Shown: in pieces, positions 51,810-60,330 of the stretch
Layout: each line of letters begins with the position of its first letter
How positions within the stretch are numbered: position 1 is the stretch's first letter
Assembly (NCBI GenBank): GCA_900696525.1
Contig: CAADGL010000007.1
Location: 1-64,000 of the forward strand
Source of the DNA: an uncultured Planctomycetota bacterium
GTDB lineage: Bacteria; Planctomycetota; Phycisphaerae; UBA1845; Fen-1342
DNA length: 64,000 nucleotides
Direction: 5' to 3'
Position numbers and translations under genes: made by a program
Notes under the pieces: model-generated
What the model was told of the DNA's origin: nothing
The model's input: the letters and a program-made list of their open reading frames with translations, nothing else
Database searches by the model: none

Positions 51810-53825
51810 GTGGGTTTTCTCAATCCATGGGTGGCCCTGGCGATCGCGGGCGCGGTGATTCCCGCGCTGCTGATCCTGTATTTTCTGAAGCTGCGGCGCA
51901 AGCAGCAGGTCGTGCCGTCGACGCTGCTGTGGCGCCGGGCCGTCCGGGACATGCAGGTGAACGCGCCGTTTCAGCGGCTGCGGAAGAACCTGCTGCTGCT
52001 GCTGCAATTGCTCGTGCTGGCGGCGGCGCTGCTGGCGCTGGCGCGGCCGGTGGTGAAGTCGGACCTGGCGGACGAGAAGAGCCTGATCCTGCTCATCGAC
52101 CGCTCGGGCTCGATGAACGCCCTCGAGGACGGCCGGACGCGGCTCGACCTGGCCAAGGAGCAGGCCGTCGGCATCGTCCGCTCGCTGAACCGCACAGGCG
52201 CGGGCTGGTTCAACTTCGGCGGCGTGCAGGACCTGACCCGCGTCATGGTCATCGCCTTCAGCGACCGGGCCACGATCGTCTCGCCCTTCACCACGAACAC
52301 CGGCGAGCTGCCCGGGCTGATCGAGAAGATCACGCCGACGGACAACGCGACCAACCTGCGCGAGGCCATGGACCTGGCGGATGCGTACATGGCGCAGACG
52401 CGCGTCGAGCAACGGCCGGGGCAGAATGAGCAGGCGTCGAAAGTCGTGCTCATCTCCGACGGGGCCGTCTCTGATCTCGAGAGCCTCACGCTGCGGGCCG
52501 CCGCCATGGAGTGGATCCGCATCGGCGACGCGCAGGACAACGTCGGCATCACGGCGATGCGCGTCGAGCGCAACTACGAGCGCCCGGAAGAGGTCAGCGT
52601 CTTCGTGGGCGTGCAGAACTTCGGTCCCGGCCCGGTGCGCCTCGACCTGTCGCTCTACCTCGGCCAGACACCCGCCGAGCTGCGGCTGGGCGGCGTCCAG
52701 GCGCTCGAGCTCGGCCCAAAGCCGCGCCGGCGGTCCACCGGCGCCGGCGGCCCGGAGGACGCCGGCGACGCCGCCGGCACCGCGATGGCCACGTTCGACC
52801 TGGTGCTGCCGCGGGCGGCGGTGGTGGAGGCCCGGCTGTCGCGAGACGACGCGCTGGCGCTCGACAACCGCGCCTTCGCGGTCGTGCCGCCGCCGCGAAA
52901 GCTGCGCCTCCTGCTCGTGAGCCGGCGCAACTTCTTCATCGAGAGCGTGCTGGCCGGGCTGCCGCTGGAGCGCGTCGACTACTGGACGCCTGAGCAGTAC
53001 GAGGCCAAGCCGGACAGCGAGCTGGCCGCGGGCGGGCGCAGTCTGTACGACGTGATCGTGCTCGACAAGCACGACACGGCGCGCCTGCCGGAGGGCAACT
53101 ACTTCTTCATCGGCTCGATGCCCAAGGGCGCCGACGTGGAGCGCGCCGGCGAGCTCCAGACGCACACCGTGATGTGGTGGGACGAGACGCACCCGATCCT
53201 GCGGCACGTGGCGATGGAGCACGTCATCGCCGCCAGGGGGTTGGTCGCGAAGCTGCCGCCGCAGACGGAGATCATCGCCGAGGGGCCGCAGGGGCCGGTG
53301 CTGGCGCGGTACGGGCGCGACGGACGGCAGTTCCTGCTGCTCACGTTCGCGATCGAGGACACCCAATGGTGGTCCAGGCCCGGGTTCCCGATCTTCTTCT
53401 ACAACGCGATCCGGTACCTCGGCGGCGGGGCCGTCGCGGAGCGCGGCTCGCTGCGCCCGGGCGAACCCGTCCGCGTGCCGCTGCCGCCCCAGGCCCGCAC
53501 CGCCACCGTCCGCCGCCCGGACGGCGGCGCCGTGACGGTCACGCCCGACGTCAGCGGCGCCGCGTTGTTCTCCGCGACGACCGCCGTCGGGTTCTACGAA
53601 GTGGAGCCCGCGGTGGCCGGGCACGAGCGCTTCGCCATCAACGCGGAGAACCCGGCGGAGAGCGACATCGCGCCGCCGCAGGAGATCCGGGTCGGCGCGA
53701 TCCCGGTGCAGCAGGGGCAGGCGCTGCGCACCTCGACGCCGGAGGTGTGGCGCTGGTTCATCGGGGCAGCGCTGATGATCGCCCTGATCGAGTGGTACAT
53801 CTACAATCGCCGCGTCATGATCTGA
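51810..53825 (+). CDS. BatA-like VWA-domain membrane protein
   Basis: 671 residues. The N-terminus GFLNPWVALAIAGAVIPALL and LYFLKLRRKQQVVPSTLLW is the BatA aerotolerance-regulator motif, and a second helix follows. The VWA domain begins SLILLIDRSGSMNA with the MIDAS DxSxS. A large periplasmic beta region and a glutamine-amidotransferase-like fold (KLRLLLVSRRNFFIESVLAG) follow. The last helix (FIGAALMIALIEWYIYNRR) places the C-terminus in the cytoplasm. GTG 51810 is chosen because family members begin MGFLNP. With the BatD/BatE pair at 3744-6325 it may form an envelope-stress machine, though the genes are far apart here. Confidence 0.85.
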   Translation: MGFLNPWVALAIAGAVIPALLILYFLKLRRKQQVVPSTLLWRRAVRDMQVNAPFQRLRKNLLLLLQLLVLAAALLALARPVVKSDLADEKSLILLIDRSGSMNALEDGRTRLDLAKEQAVGIVRSLNRTGAGWFNFGGVQDLTRVMVIAFSDRATIVSPFTTNTGELPGLIEKITPTDNATNLREAMDLADAYMAQTRVEQRPGQNEQASKVVLISDGAVSDLESLTLRAAAMEWIRIGDAQDNVGITAMRVERNYERPEEVSVFVGVQNFGPGPVRLDLSLYLGQTPAELRLGGVQALELGPKPRRRSTGAGGPEDAGDAAGTAMATFDLVLPRAAVVEARLSRDDALALDNRAFAVVPPPRKLRLLLVSRRNFFIESVLAGLPLERVDYWTPEQYEAKPDSELAAGGRSLYDVIVLDKHDTARLPEGNYFFIGSMPKGADVERAGELQTHTVMWWDETHPILRHVAMEHVIAARGLVAKLPPQTEIIAEGPQGPVLARYGRDGRQFLLLTFAIEDTQWWSRPGFPIFFYNAIRYLGGGAVAERGSLRPGEPVRVPLPPQARTATVRRPDGGAVTVTPDVSGAALFSATTAVGFYEVEPAVAGHERFAINAENPAESDIAPPQEIRVGAIPVQQGQALRTSTPEVWRWFIGAALMIALIEWYIYNRRVMI

Positions 53826-53953
53826 CGCGGTGTGCGTGCCGGCGCCGCGCCTGTTTGCGGGGGTGTGTGGGCCGGATACACTTCGAGAGGAGAGCCGGCC
53901 GGAGCCGGGGAGGGCCGCGGCTGGAGCCGGCAGCACAAGAGAGCAGCCAAGGC

Positions 53954-54217
53954 ATGCAAGCACCCATCCGGGCCGGCCAGAAGGTCCGCATCATCCAGGA
54001 GATCGACCGCCGCGAGGGACCGTGGATCAACGAGGTCGTCGGCGCGGTTGTCGACATCAAGCCGCAGAAGACCGGCAGTTGGTATGCGCACGGCAAGGAC
54101 GACAAGCTGTGGCTGAACCGCGTGCTTCTGCGCAAGGCCGATGGCGAGTTGACGACCATCACGGTGGATCAGTTCACCCGGGTCGAGGTCCTGGAGGACG
54201 CACCGGCATCGGCCTGA
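53954..54217 (+). CDS. Small SH3-like protein of unknown function
   Basis: 87 residues, predicted all-beta, with no signal peptide. It opens QAPIRAGQKVRIIQEIDRRE and continues GPWINEVVGAVVDIKPQKTG and WLNRVLLRKADGELTTITVD, a pattern of short basic strands with an RCxK-like KVRIIQ start typical of SH3-barrel or KOW-like proteins. It could bind RNA or protein, which is speculative. ATG 53954 sits in a long open frame, but the upstream part is antisense to or shadowed by the BatA-like gene. It is 129 bp after that gene and 168 bp before the electron-transfer cluster. Confidence 0.65.
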   Translation: MQAPIRAGQKVRIIQEIDRREGPWINEVVGAVVDIKPQKTGSWYAHGKDDKLWLNRVLLRKADGELTTITVDQFTRVEVLEDAPASA

Positions 54218-54384
54218 GTGTCCCGCGCCTTGTCCGGCCGCGCCGGGGGGCCCATCCCAGCGAGTCCAAGCGAGCCCGTCGCGCACCCGCGCCCCGCTCC
54301 GGTGGACATGGTTTCGATCTGCGCGTATGGTCGCGGCGACCTGTCTCCCTGGGGTTTGTGTAGGCGCGGTTGCGTGACCATCGA

Positions 54385-56493
54385 ATGAGCGTGTGCCGAG
54401 CGCTTGGTGTCGTCGCCCTGTTCGCCTGGCTATGTCCGGCCGGCGCCGCGGCCCAGGCCGACGCGCCGGCGTCGTCGCCCACGACGCAACCCGCGCGGGC
54501 CCGCGACGAGGGGGCGAAAGACGATGCGCCGCGCGGAGCGCGGTCGCCGTCGTGGCTGGCGCTCGACGAGCTGTCGTTCGAGCTCGGGTTCGAGACGGAA
54601 TGGTGGCGGCGGGAGGTGCGGTCGCAGCGGCGCGGGCCCTATGCGCAGACCTACCGGCAAACGAACCGCGAGCGGCGCTTCCAGGAGACGATCGGGCTCG
54701 AGGGCAGCGGGGCGCTGCTCGACGAGCGCCTGCTCCAGTTCGACTTCTCCGGCCTGTGGGGTCTTTCGCAGGAGTGGTACGACGAGACGCGCCCGGGCCG
54801 CGACCTGCACACCTCGCCCGACGGCGACGTGCTCGAGTACGACCTGCGCGGCGTGCTGTTTCCCGAAGGGAAGCTGACCACCGAGATCACCGCCTCGAAG
54901 CTCGACGACCGTATTCCGCGGCCGTTCCTGCCCAGCCTCGACCGGCGGCGCGAGCGCTACGGCCTGGAGCTGAGCTATCACGACGACGTGCTGCCGATGC
55001 GGCTGCGGCTGTACGACGAGGATGAGCGGCTGGACTCGCCGGCGCGGCGCGGGCTGGACGACGAGCGCCGCGAGGCCCGCGGACTCGAATACGAGGCGAC
55101 CTGGCGGCCGAGCGACGCGCAGCAACTGCGGCTGCGCTACGAGCATGAGGACCGCGGCGAGCAGTACTCGGGCACGCGGCGGCGCACCGACACGGTGCGC
55201 GACTACCTGACGCTCGATCACCAGCTCACCTTCGGCCTCGACGACAAAAGCCGGCTCGAGACGCTGGCGCGCTTCCAGGACGAGCGCGGCGACCTGGCGC
55301 GCGACACCTTCGAGCTCGCGCCGCAGCTCCGCCTCCAGCACACCGAAGACCTGGCCACGATCTACAAGCTCCAGTACCTGCGCGATTCGTTCGAGGGCCA
55401 GCGCCAGGAGCTCTACCGCGGCGACATCGGCCTCGAGTACACCCGCGACGACTGGCGCACGGCGCTGAACGTATACGGACTGCTACAGGACGTCGAGCGC
55501 GGCGGCGACCTCAACGAGTGGGGCGGCTCGGCCTTGCTGGCGTATGAGCGCGACACCGGCAGCGGCCGCTTCCGCGGCTCGATCGGCTACGAGCACGCGC
55601 AGACGCGCGCCGACGACGGCGGGCGCGACGGGCTGGTCATCAGCGAGTCGCAGACGCTGCGCGACCCGCTGCTGGCCTATCTCACGCGCGAGTACGTCAT
55701 CCCGGCCAGCCTGCTCGTGACTTCGAGCGACCGCCGCCGCGTTTATCTCGCCGGGCGCGACTACCTGGTCGTGCCGCTGGGGCGCTACACGGCGCTGCGG
55801 CGCGTCCCGACCGGGCGCATCGCCAACAGCGAGACGGTGCTGGTCAGCTATCGCTATCGCACGAGCCAGGGGCGCGAGAGCAACCGCGACCGCCTCGACG
55901 TCCGGCTCGAGCACAAGTTCAAGAGCGGCTGGACGCCCTACTACGCCGCCACGCTCCAGTGGGAGGCGATCGACCGCCAGCGCCACCTGGCCTACGTGCC
56001 GCGCGACATCTGCCGCCACCGCCTCGGCCTGAGATACCAGCAGTCGCGCTGGTCGGCCTACGGCGAGTACGAGTACAACGACGATTCGGTGGATCCCTAC
56101 CACGCCGGGCGCGTGGGCGGCGACCTGACGCTGATGCAGCGCGCCCCGCACGAGTGGGACGCACGCGCCGACCTGAGCTACTTCGACTTCGCGGGCGAGC
56201 GCGGCCTGGCGCGGCGCGACGCCCTGCTGCTCGACATCTCCACCTCGTACCGCCTCACCCTGCGCGAGGACCTCGAAGCCCGGGCCACCGCCGCCTATCG
56301 CTACGAGGACGACTCGCTCTTCGGCGTCACGAACGGCGTCGACGTCAGCGCGGCGCTCGAGTGGAAGATCGGCCTGTTCTCGGCGCTGTTCGAGGTCGAG
56401 TACGACCTGCTGGACCTGTCGGACTCGCGCGACGGCTCGCTGGCCGCGTGGATCAAGCTCAAGCGTGAGATACCCGTCATCGCCGGAAAGTGA
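54385..56493 (+). CDS. Outer-membrane beta-barrel protein of a cytochrome cluster
   Basis: 702 residues. A signal peptide (LGVVALFAWLCPAGAAAQ) is followed by a long series of alternating strands rich in Arg, Asp, Glu, Tyr and Trp with acidic turns, such as LRLRYEHEDRGEQYSGTRRR and LRYQQSRWSAYGEYEYNDDS. About 20-26 strands are likely, matching MtrB/PioB-like porins in size. A conserved segment (VYLAGRDYLVVPLGRYTALR, then SETVLVSYRYRTSQ) is shared by many outer-membrane proteins. No CXXCH is present. The next gene starts inside this stop (GTGA at 56490-56493). The likely role is a pore that lets multiheme cytochromes cross or contact the outside. Confidence 0.72.
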   Translation: MSVCRALGVVALFAWLCPAGAAAQADAPASSPTTQPARARDEGAKDDAPRGARSPSWLALDELSFELGFETEWWRREVRSQRRGPYAQTYRQTNRERRFQETIGLEGSGALLDERLLQFDFSGLWGLSQEWYDETRPGRDLHTSPDGDVLEYDLRGVLFPEGKLTTEITASKLDDRIPRPFLPSLDRRRERYGLELSYHDDVLPMRLRLYDEDERLDSPARRGLDDERREARGLEYEATWRPSDAQQLRLRYEHEDRGEQYSGTRRRTDTVRDYLTLDHQLTFGLDDKSRLETLARFQDERGDLARDTFELAPQLRLQHTEDLATIYKLQYLRDSFEGQRQELYRGDIGLEYTRDDWRTALNVYGLLQDVERGGDLNEWGGSALLAYERDTGSGRFRGSIGYEHAQTRADDGGRDGLVISESQTLRDPLLAYLTREYVIPASLLVTSSDRRRVYLAGRDYLVVPLGRYTALRRVPTGRIANSETVLVSYRYRTSQGRESNRDRLDVRLEHKFKSGWTPYYAATLQWEAIDRQRHLAYVPRDICRHRLGLRYQQSRWSAYGEYEYNDDSVDPYHAGRVGGDLTLMQRAPHEWDARADLSYFDFAGERGLARRDALLLDISTSYRLTLREDLEARATAAYRYEDDSLFGVTNGVDVSAALEWKIGLFSALFEVEYDLLDLSDSRDGSLAAWIKLKREIPVIAGK

Positions 56494-57554
56494 TTGCCGC
56501 CGTGCCGACGCTCGACTTCATCGCGATCCGCCGCTGCCTGGCGCCGCTGCTGCCGCTGGCCGTCGCCGGGGGCTGCGCGGCGCCGGGTCCGGTCTTCCCG
56601 CCGGTCAACCCGCCGATCGTCTGGCCCGCGCCGCCCGACCGGCCGCGCATCGCGTACGTCGGCGCCCTGCGCGGCGAGGCCGATCTCGGACGGCGCCCCG
56701 CCGGCTGGGAAGCCCTGCGCGCCGCGCTGGTCGGCCCCACGCCGCCCGTCTCCTTCGTTCAGCCCACCGCGGTGGCGGTGCGCGGCACGCGCGTGGCGGT
56801 GAGCGACCCGGCGGCGGCCGGGGCGGCGGCCGTGCACGTGCTGGATATCGAGGCGCGCTCCTTCTACTCGTGGCGGCCGGGGCTCAGGTTCCCGATCGAC
56901 CTCGCGTTCGTCGGCGAGGACCTGGCCGTCGCCGATCCGCAGCTCGGCCGGGTCCTCTTGCTCGATGCCGCCGGCGCCGTTCGGCGGGAGATCGGCGCGG
57001 GGCTGATCGCGCGGCCGGCGGCCGTCGCCTGGGACCACGTGACGCGCGAACTGTGGGTGCTCGACGCCGGCCAGCACGCCCTGCTGGCCTTCAGCCTCGA
57101 GGGCGAGTTGCTGCGCAGCATCGGGCGGCGCGGCAACGCGCCGGGCGAGTTCAACTTTCCGGCCGGCGTGTGCGTGCTCTCGGGCGCGGGCGGGGCGACC
57201 CGGCTGGCCGTCGCTGACGCGATGAACTTCCGCGTGCAGATCGTCGATGGTGCGGGCGACGTGCATGCCCTGTTCGGCCGCAAGGGCGACGCGGCGGGCG
57301 ACTTCTCGTTCCCGCGCGACGTGGCGGCCGATTCCGACGGCCACCTTTACGTCCTCGACAAACACTTCGAGAATGTCCAGGTGTTCGACCAGGCCGGACG
57401 GCTGTTGCTGGCGTTCGGCGGCCAGGGCGCCGCGCCGGGGCAGTTCAACCTGCCCGCGGGGATCGCCATCGACGCGCACGACCGCGTCTGGATCGCCGAC
57501 ACGCACAACCGCCGCGTCCAGGTGTTTCAGTATCTCAAGGAGGCGCAGCCGTGA
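56490..57554 (+). CDS. NHL-repeat lipoprotein
   Basis: 354 residues from GTG 56490 overlapping the barrel stop. A lipoprotein signal with lipobox AGGC precedes an approximately six-bladed NHL beta-propeller: FVQPTAVAVRGTRVAVSD, LWVLDAGQHALLAF, GEFNFPAGVCVL, LYVLDKHFENVQVFDQAGR and AGIAIDAHDRVWIADTHNR. Such propellers often scaffold protein complexes. Its place between a barrel and a multiheme cytochrome suggests it holds them together at the outer membrane. The same propeller type is fused to the 20-heme protein at 60305. The 12-heme gene starts inside its stop (GTGA). Confidence 0.85.
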   Translation: MIAAVPTLDFIAIRRCLAPLLPLAVAGGCAAPGPVFPPVNPPIVWPAPPDRPRIAYVGALRGEADLGRRPAGWEALRAALVGPTPPVSFVQPTAVAVRGTRVAVSDPAAAGAAAVHVLDIEARSFYSWRPGLRFPIDLAFVGEDLAVADPQLGRVLLLDAAGAVRREIGAGLIARPAAVAWDHVTRELWVLDAGQHALLAFSLEGELLRSIGRRGNAPGEFNFPAGVCVLSGAGGATRLAVADAMNFRVQIVDGAGDVHALFGRKGDAAGDFSFPRDVAADSDGHLYVLDKHFENVQVFDQAGRLLLAFGGQGAAPGQFNLPAGIAIDAHDRVWIADTHNRRVQVFQYLKEAQP

Positions 57555-59317
57555 ACACGCCGGAGTTGAAATGCCGCTGGCCGGCGCTCGCGCTTCGCCG
57601 GGCCGGCTCGCTGGCGGCGCTGCTCTGGGCGTTCGCGGCGGCGGGGCTGGCGCTGCTGTGGACGCCGGCGCGGGGCGACGAGAGCGTCGTGAACTCGAAG
57701 CACGACCTGTCGGCGTTCGGTCCCGGGCCGGTGCGGGCGCTGGGCGAGAGCGAGGTCTGCATCTTCTGTCACACGCCGCACAATTCCAGTCCGGCGGCGC
57801 CGCTGTGGAACCGCTACAACCCGCAGACGCACTACCGCATCTACCAGAGCTCGACCACCGACGCGCGCATCGACCAGCCGGGCGCCGCGAGCAAGATGTG
57901 CCTGAGCTGCCACGACGGGAGCGTGGCGCTGGGGCTGGTGCGCAGCCGGGAGCAGGAGATCCCGCTGAACCACCCCTTCATCCCGACCGGGCGCAGCGAC
58001 CTGGCGAGCGACCTGTCCGACGATCACCCGGTCGGATTCCGCTTCGACCGGCAGCTCGCCAGCCGCGACCCGCAGCTCCGCTCGCCCGGCCTGGTGGATC
58101 ATCGCATCCGGCTGGGAGACCGCGGCGAACTCGAATGCACCGCCTGCCACGACGCGCACAACAACGAGCTGGGGCAGTTCCTGCGACTGCCGCAGCGGCA
58201 CGGGACGCTGTGCAACGCGTGTCACGACATGAGCGGCTGGCGGGCCGGTGCGCACGCCAACAGCGGCCAGCCCGTGCCGATCACGCTGAGTCACGGCGAG
58301 CGGCTGCCGTTTGCGTCGATGGCGGACAACGCCTGCGCGAGTTGTCACGTCTCGCACGGGGCGGCGCACCCGGAGCGGCTGCTGCGCGAGCGCGCGTACG
58401 ACCTGTGCATCTCGTGCCACGACGGGATCACCGCGCGCGACGTCAACGTCGCCACCGGCCAGCGCAGCGGCCACCGCCCGGAGCGCTTCCGCGATCGCCA
58501 CGACCCGGCCGAGAACCCGCGCAGCATGCCGCACCACGTCGACTGCGTCGATTGCCACAACCCGCACGCCGTCCGCGAGAGCGCCGCCGGCTTCTCGGAC
58601 AGCCTCCTCCGCGGCCAGGGGCCGTTCTACATGGAGACGATGCAGCACGTGCCGGGCGTCACGCTCGCGGGCGTGCCGACCGACCAGGCCCGGCAGTACC
58701 ACGAGGTCTGCTTCCGCTGCCACGCCGACCGGCCCGTCCCCAACCCGCGCCGCATCGTGCGCGACCGCGACGACTACGGAAACATCCGCCGCCAGTTTCT
58801 CCCCAGCGCCGCTTCGGCCCACCCGGTCACGACCGCCGCCCGGCTGGCCGGCGACGTGCCCAGCCTCACACCGGCGGCGCGGGCCCAGCCGACGATGAAC
58901 TGCCAGAGCTGCCACAACAACCCGGACGCGCGGCAGCTCGGCGGAGGCGGCGCCAACGGCCCGCACGGCTCGCGCTACGAGTTCCTGCTGGCGGCGCGCT
59001 ACGAGACGCGCGACTTCACGATCGAGTCGCCGCAGGCCTACGCGCTCTGCTACCAGTGCCACGACCGCGGCTCGATCCTCGGCGACGAGAGCTTCCCCTA
59101 TCACCGCGTTCACGTGGTCAACGGCCGCACGCCTTGCAGCGCCTGCCACACGGCTCACGGCGTGAGCGGCCCATCGCGCGAGCACAGCCACCTGATCAAC
59201 TTCGACGTGTCGATCGTCGGGGGCGAACGGCAGTTCATCGACCTGGGACGCCAGGCGGGGAGCTGTACCCTGACGTGTCACGGTGTGCGCCACGTGAACT
59301 TCACCTACCGGAGATGA
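57551..59317 (+). CDS. Dodecaheme-type cytochrome c
   Basis: 588 residues from GTG 57551, with AAGGAGG 8 nt upstream. A membrane-spanning signal (SLAALLWAFAAAGLALLW) is followed by 11 CXXCH motifs (CIFCH, CLSCH, CTACH, CNACH, CASCH, CISCH, CVDCH, CFRCH, CQSCH, CYQCH, CSACH). A twelfth near the C-terminus reads CTLTCH, a CX3CH variant (59264-59281). Many His residues outside the motifs (HPFIPTGRSDLASDL, HDPAENPRSMPHH) could be second axial ligands. The arrangement resembles doubled-CXXCH proteins. It probably carries electrons through the periplasm or through the barrel. Confidence 0.9.
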   Translation: MNTPELKCRWPALALRRAGSLAALLWAFAAAGLALLWTPARGDESVVNSKHDLSAFGPGPVRALGESEVCIFCHTPHNSSPAAPLWNRYNPQTHYRIYQSSTTDARIDQPGAASKMCLSCHDGSVALGLVRSREQEIPLNHPFIPTGRSDLASDLSDDHPVGFRFDRQLASRDPQLRSPGLVDHRIRLGDRGELECTACHDAHNNELGQFLRLPQRHGTLCNACHDMSGWRAGAHANSGQPVPITLSHGERLPFASMADNACASCHVSHGAAHPERLLRERAYDLCISCHDGITARDVNVATGQRSGHRPERFRDRHDPAENPRSMPHHVDCVDCHNPHAVRESAAGFSDSLLRGQGPFYMETMQHVPGVTLAGVPTDQARQYHEVCFRCHADRPVPNPRRIVRDRDDYGNIRRQFLPSAASAHPVTTAARLAGDVPSLTPAARAQPTMNCQSCHNNPDARQLGGGGANGPHGSRYEFLLAARYETRDFTIESPQAYALCYQCHDRGSILGDESFPYHRVHVVNGRTPCSACHTAHGVSGPSREHSHLINFDVSIVGGERQFIDLGRQAGSCTLTCHGVRHVNFTYRR

Positions 59318-59544
59318 GCGGCGGTGACTGCGGCGCATGGGACAGCCGCGAATGCCAGCGCGTGGCTGGGCGCTGCTGGCGCTGGTGTTCTGCGTCATCA
59401 CCGCGATCTGGCCCGGCCCTGGTCGGTTTCGAGCCGCCGGCCGGGTCTTAACCTCGATCCGCGGCGGCGTGCGAAGCCACGGGCCGTCAGGTACCATGCG
59501 CGACGACGCGTTTGCGACATCGGACCGAAGATCGGAGGCGCAAG

Positions 59545-60330
59545 ATGAACGGCATTCGACGTGGGCGCTACGCCCTGCTGGTGCTCGGCGCGGCAGTCGC
59601 CGGCCTGGTCGCGCTCGGGGGCTGCGAGCGCGAGAGCAAGTCTGACAGCGTTCCGGCTTCTCCGAAGACCGGCGGCGCCCGGCCCGCCGCCTCGGAGCAA
59701 CCCGCCCCGTCGGAGGACGACCTGGCCGCGATGCGCGAGGGCGTGCGCCGCGAGACCGGCCTCAGCGCCCCGTCGTCCACCGCGGGCCTGCCGGCGAATC
59801 ACCCGCCGATCGGCGGGCCGCTGCCCGTCCCGCCAGCGCCGCGCACCGCCCAGAAGGACTACGTCTGGGACGCGCCGGCCGACTGGCAGTCTCAACCGCC
59901 GCGCAGCGCCATGCGCCGCGCCCAGTATCTGCTGCCGCGCGTCGCGGGCGACGCCGCCGACGGCGAGCTGGTGATCTTCGACCAGCGCAGCCTTTCGGGC
60001 GGCGGGGGCGTCGAGGACAACCTGGCGCGCTGGCGGGGCATGATGACGGCGGCGGACGGCTCGCCGCTGCCACCCGAGGCGACGACGCGCGAGGATTTCG
60101 AGGTCAACGGCATGCGGGTGGCGATGATCGACGTCTCCGGGCGCTACGCGCCGTCGCAGATGCCGGGCATGCCGGCGTCGGATCCGCTGGACGAAGCCCG
60201 CATGCTGGCGGCGGTCGTTCAGGCCGATGGGCAGGTCTTCTACATTCGCGCGACCGGCCCGGCGCCGACCATGGCCGCGCACCGCGACGGCTTCAAGGCG
60301 TTCCTCAGTTCGTTCCGCCCTGCGCCGTGA
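59545..60330 (+). CDS. Lipoprotein of unknown function in the cytochrome cluster
   Basis: 261 residues, with GGAGG 6 nt before ATG 59545. The lipoprotein signal has LGGC (lipobox VALGGC). A disordered Pro/Ala-rich stretch (about 30-100) is followed by a folded domain beginning DYVWDAPADWQSQPPRSAMR and ending FYIRATGPAPTMAAHRDGFK. The latter resembles the substrate-binding-like folds of small lipoproteins that follow secreted complexes (PsbP or similar), but I cannot assign a family with certainty. No heme motif. The 3' end overlaps the convergent 20-heme gene by 26 bp (60305-60330). Confidence 0.75.
   Translation: MNGIRRGRYALLVLGAAVAGLVALGGCERESKSDSVPASPKTGGARPAASEQPAPSEDDLAAMREGVRRETGLSAPSSTAGLPANHPPIGGPLPVPPAPRTAQKDYVWDAPADWQSQPPRSAMRRAQYLLPRVAGDAADGELVIFDQRSLSGGGGVEDNLARWRGMMTAADGSPLPPEATTREDFEVNGMRVAMIDVSGRYAPSQMPGMPASDPLDEARMLAAVVQADGQVFYIRATGPAPTMAAHRDGFKAFLSSFRPAP

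Noticed and set aside
59337..59645. Open frame with a hydrophobic segment (ARGWALLALVFCVITAIW) after the 12-heme gene
   Set aside because: It runs into the well-supported lipoprotein gene at 59545 in another frame and turns Arg-rich; a tiny membrane protein cannot be excluded but is not supported.
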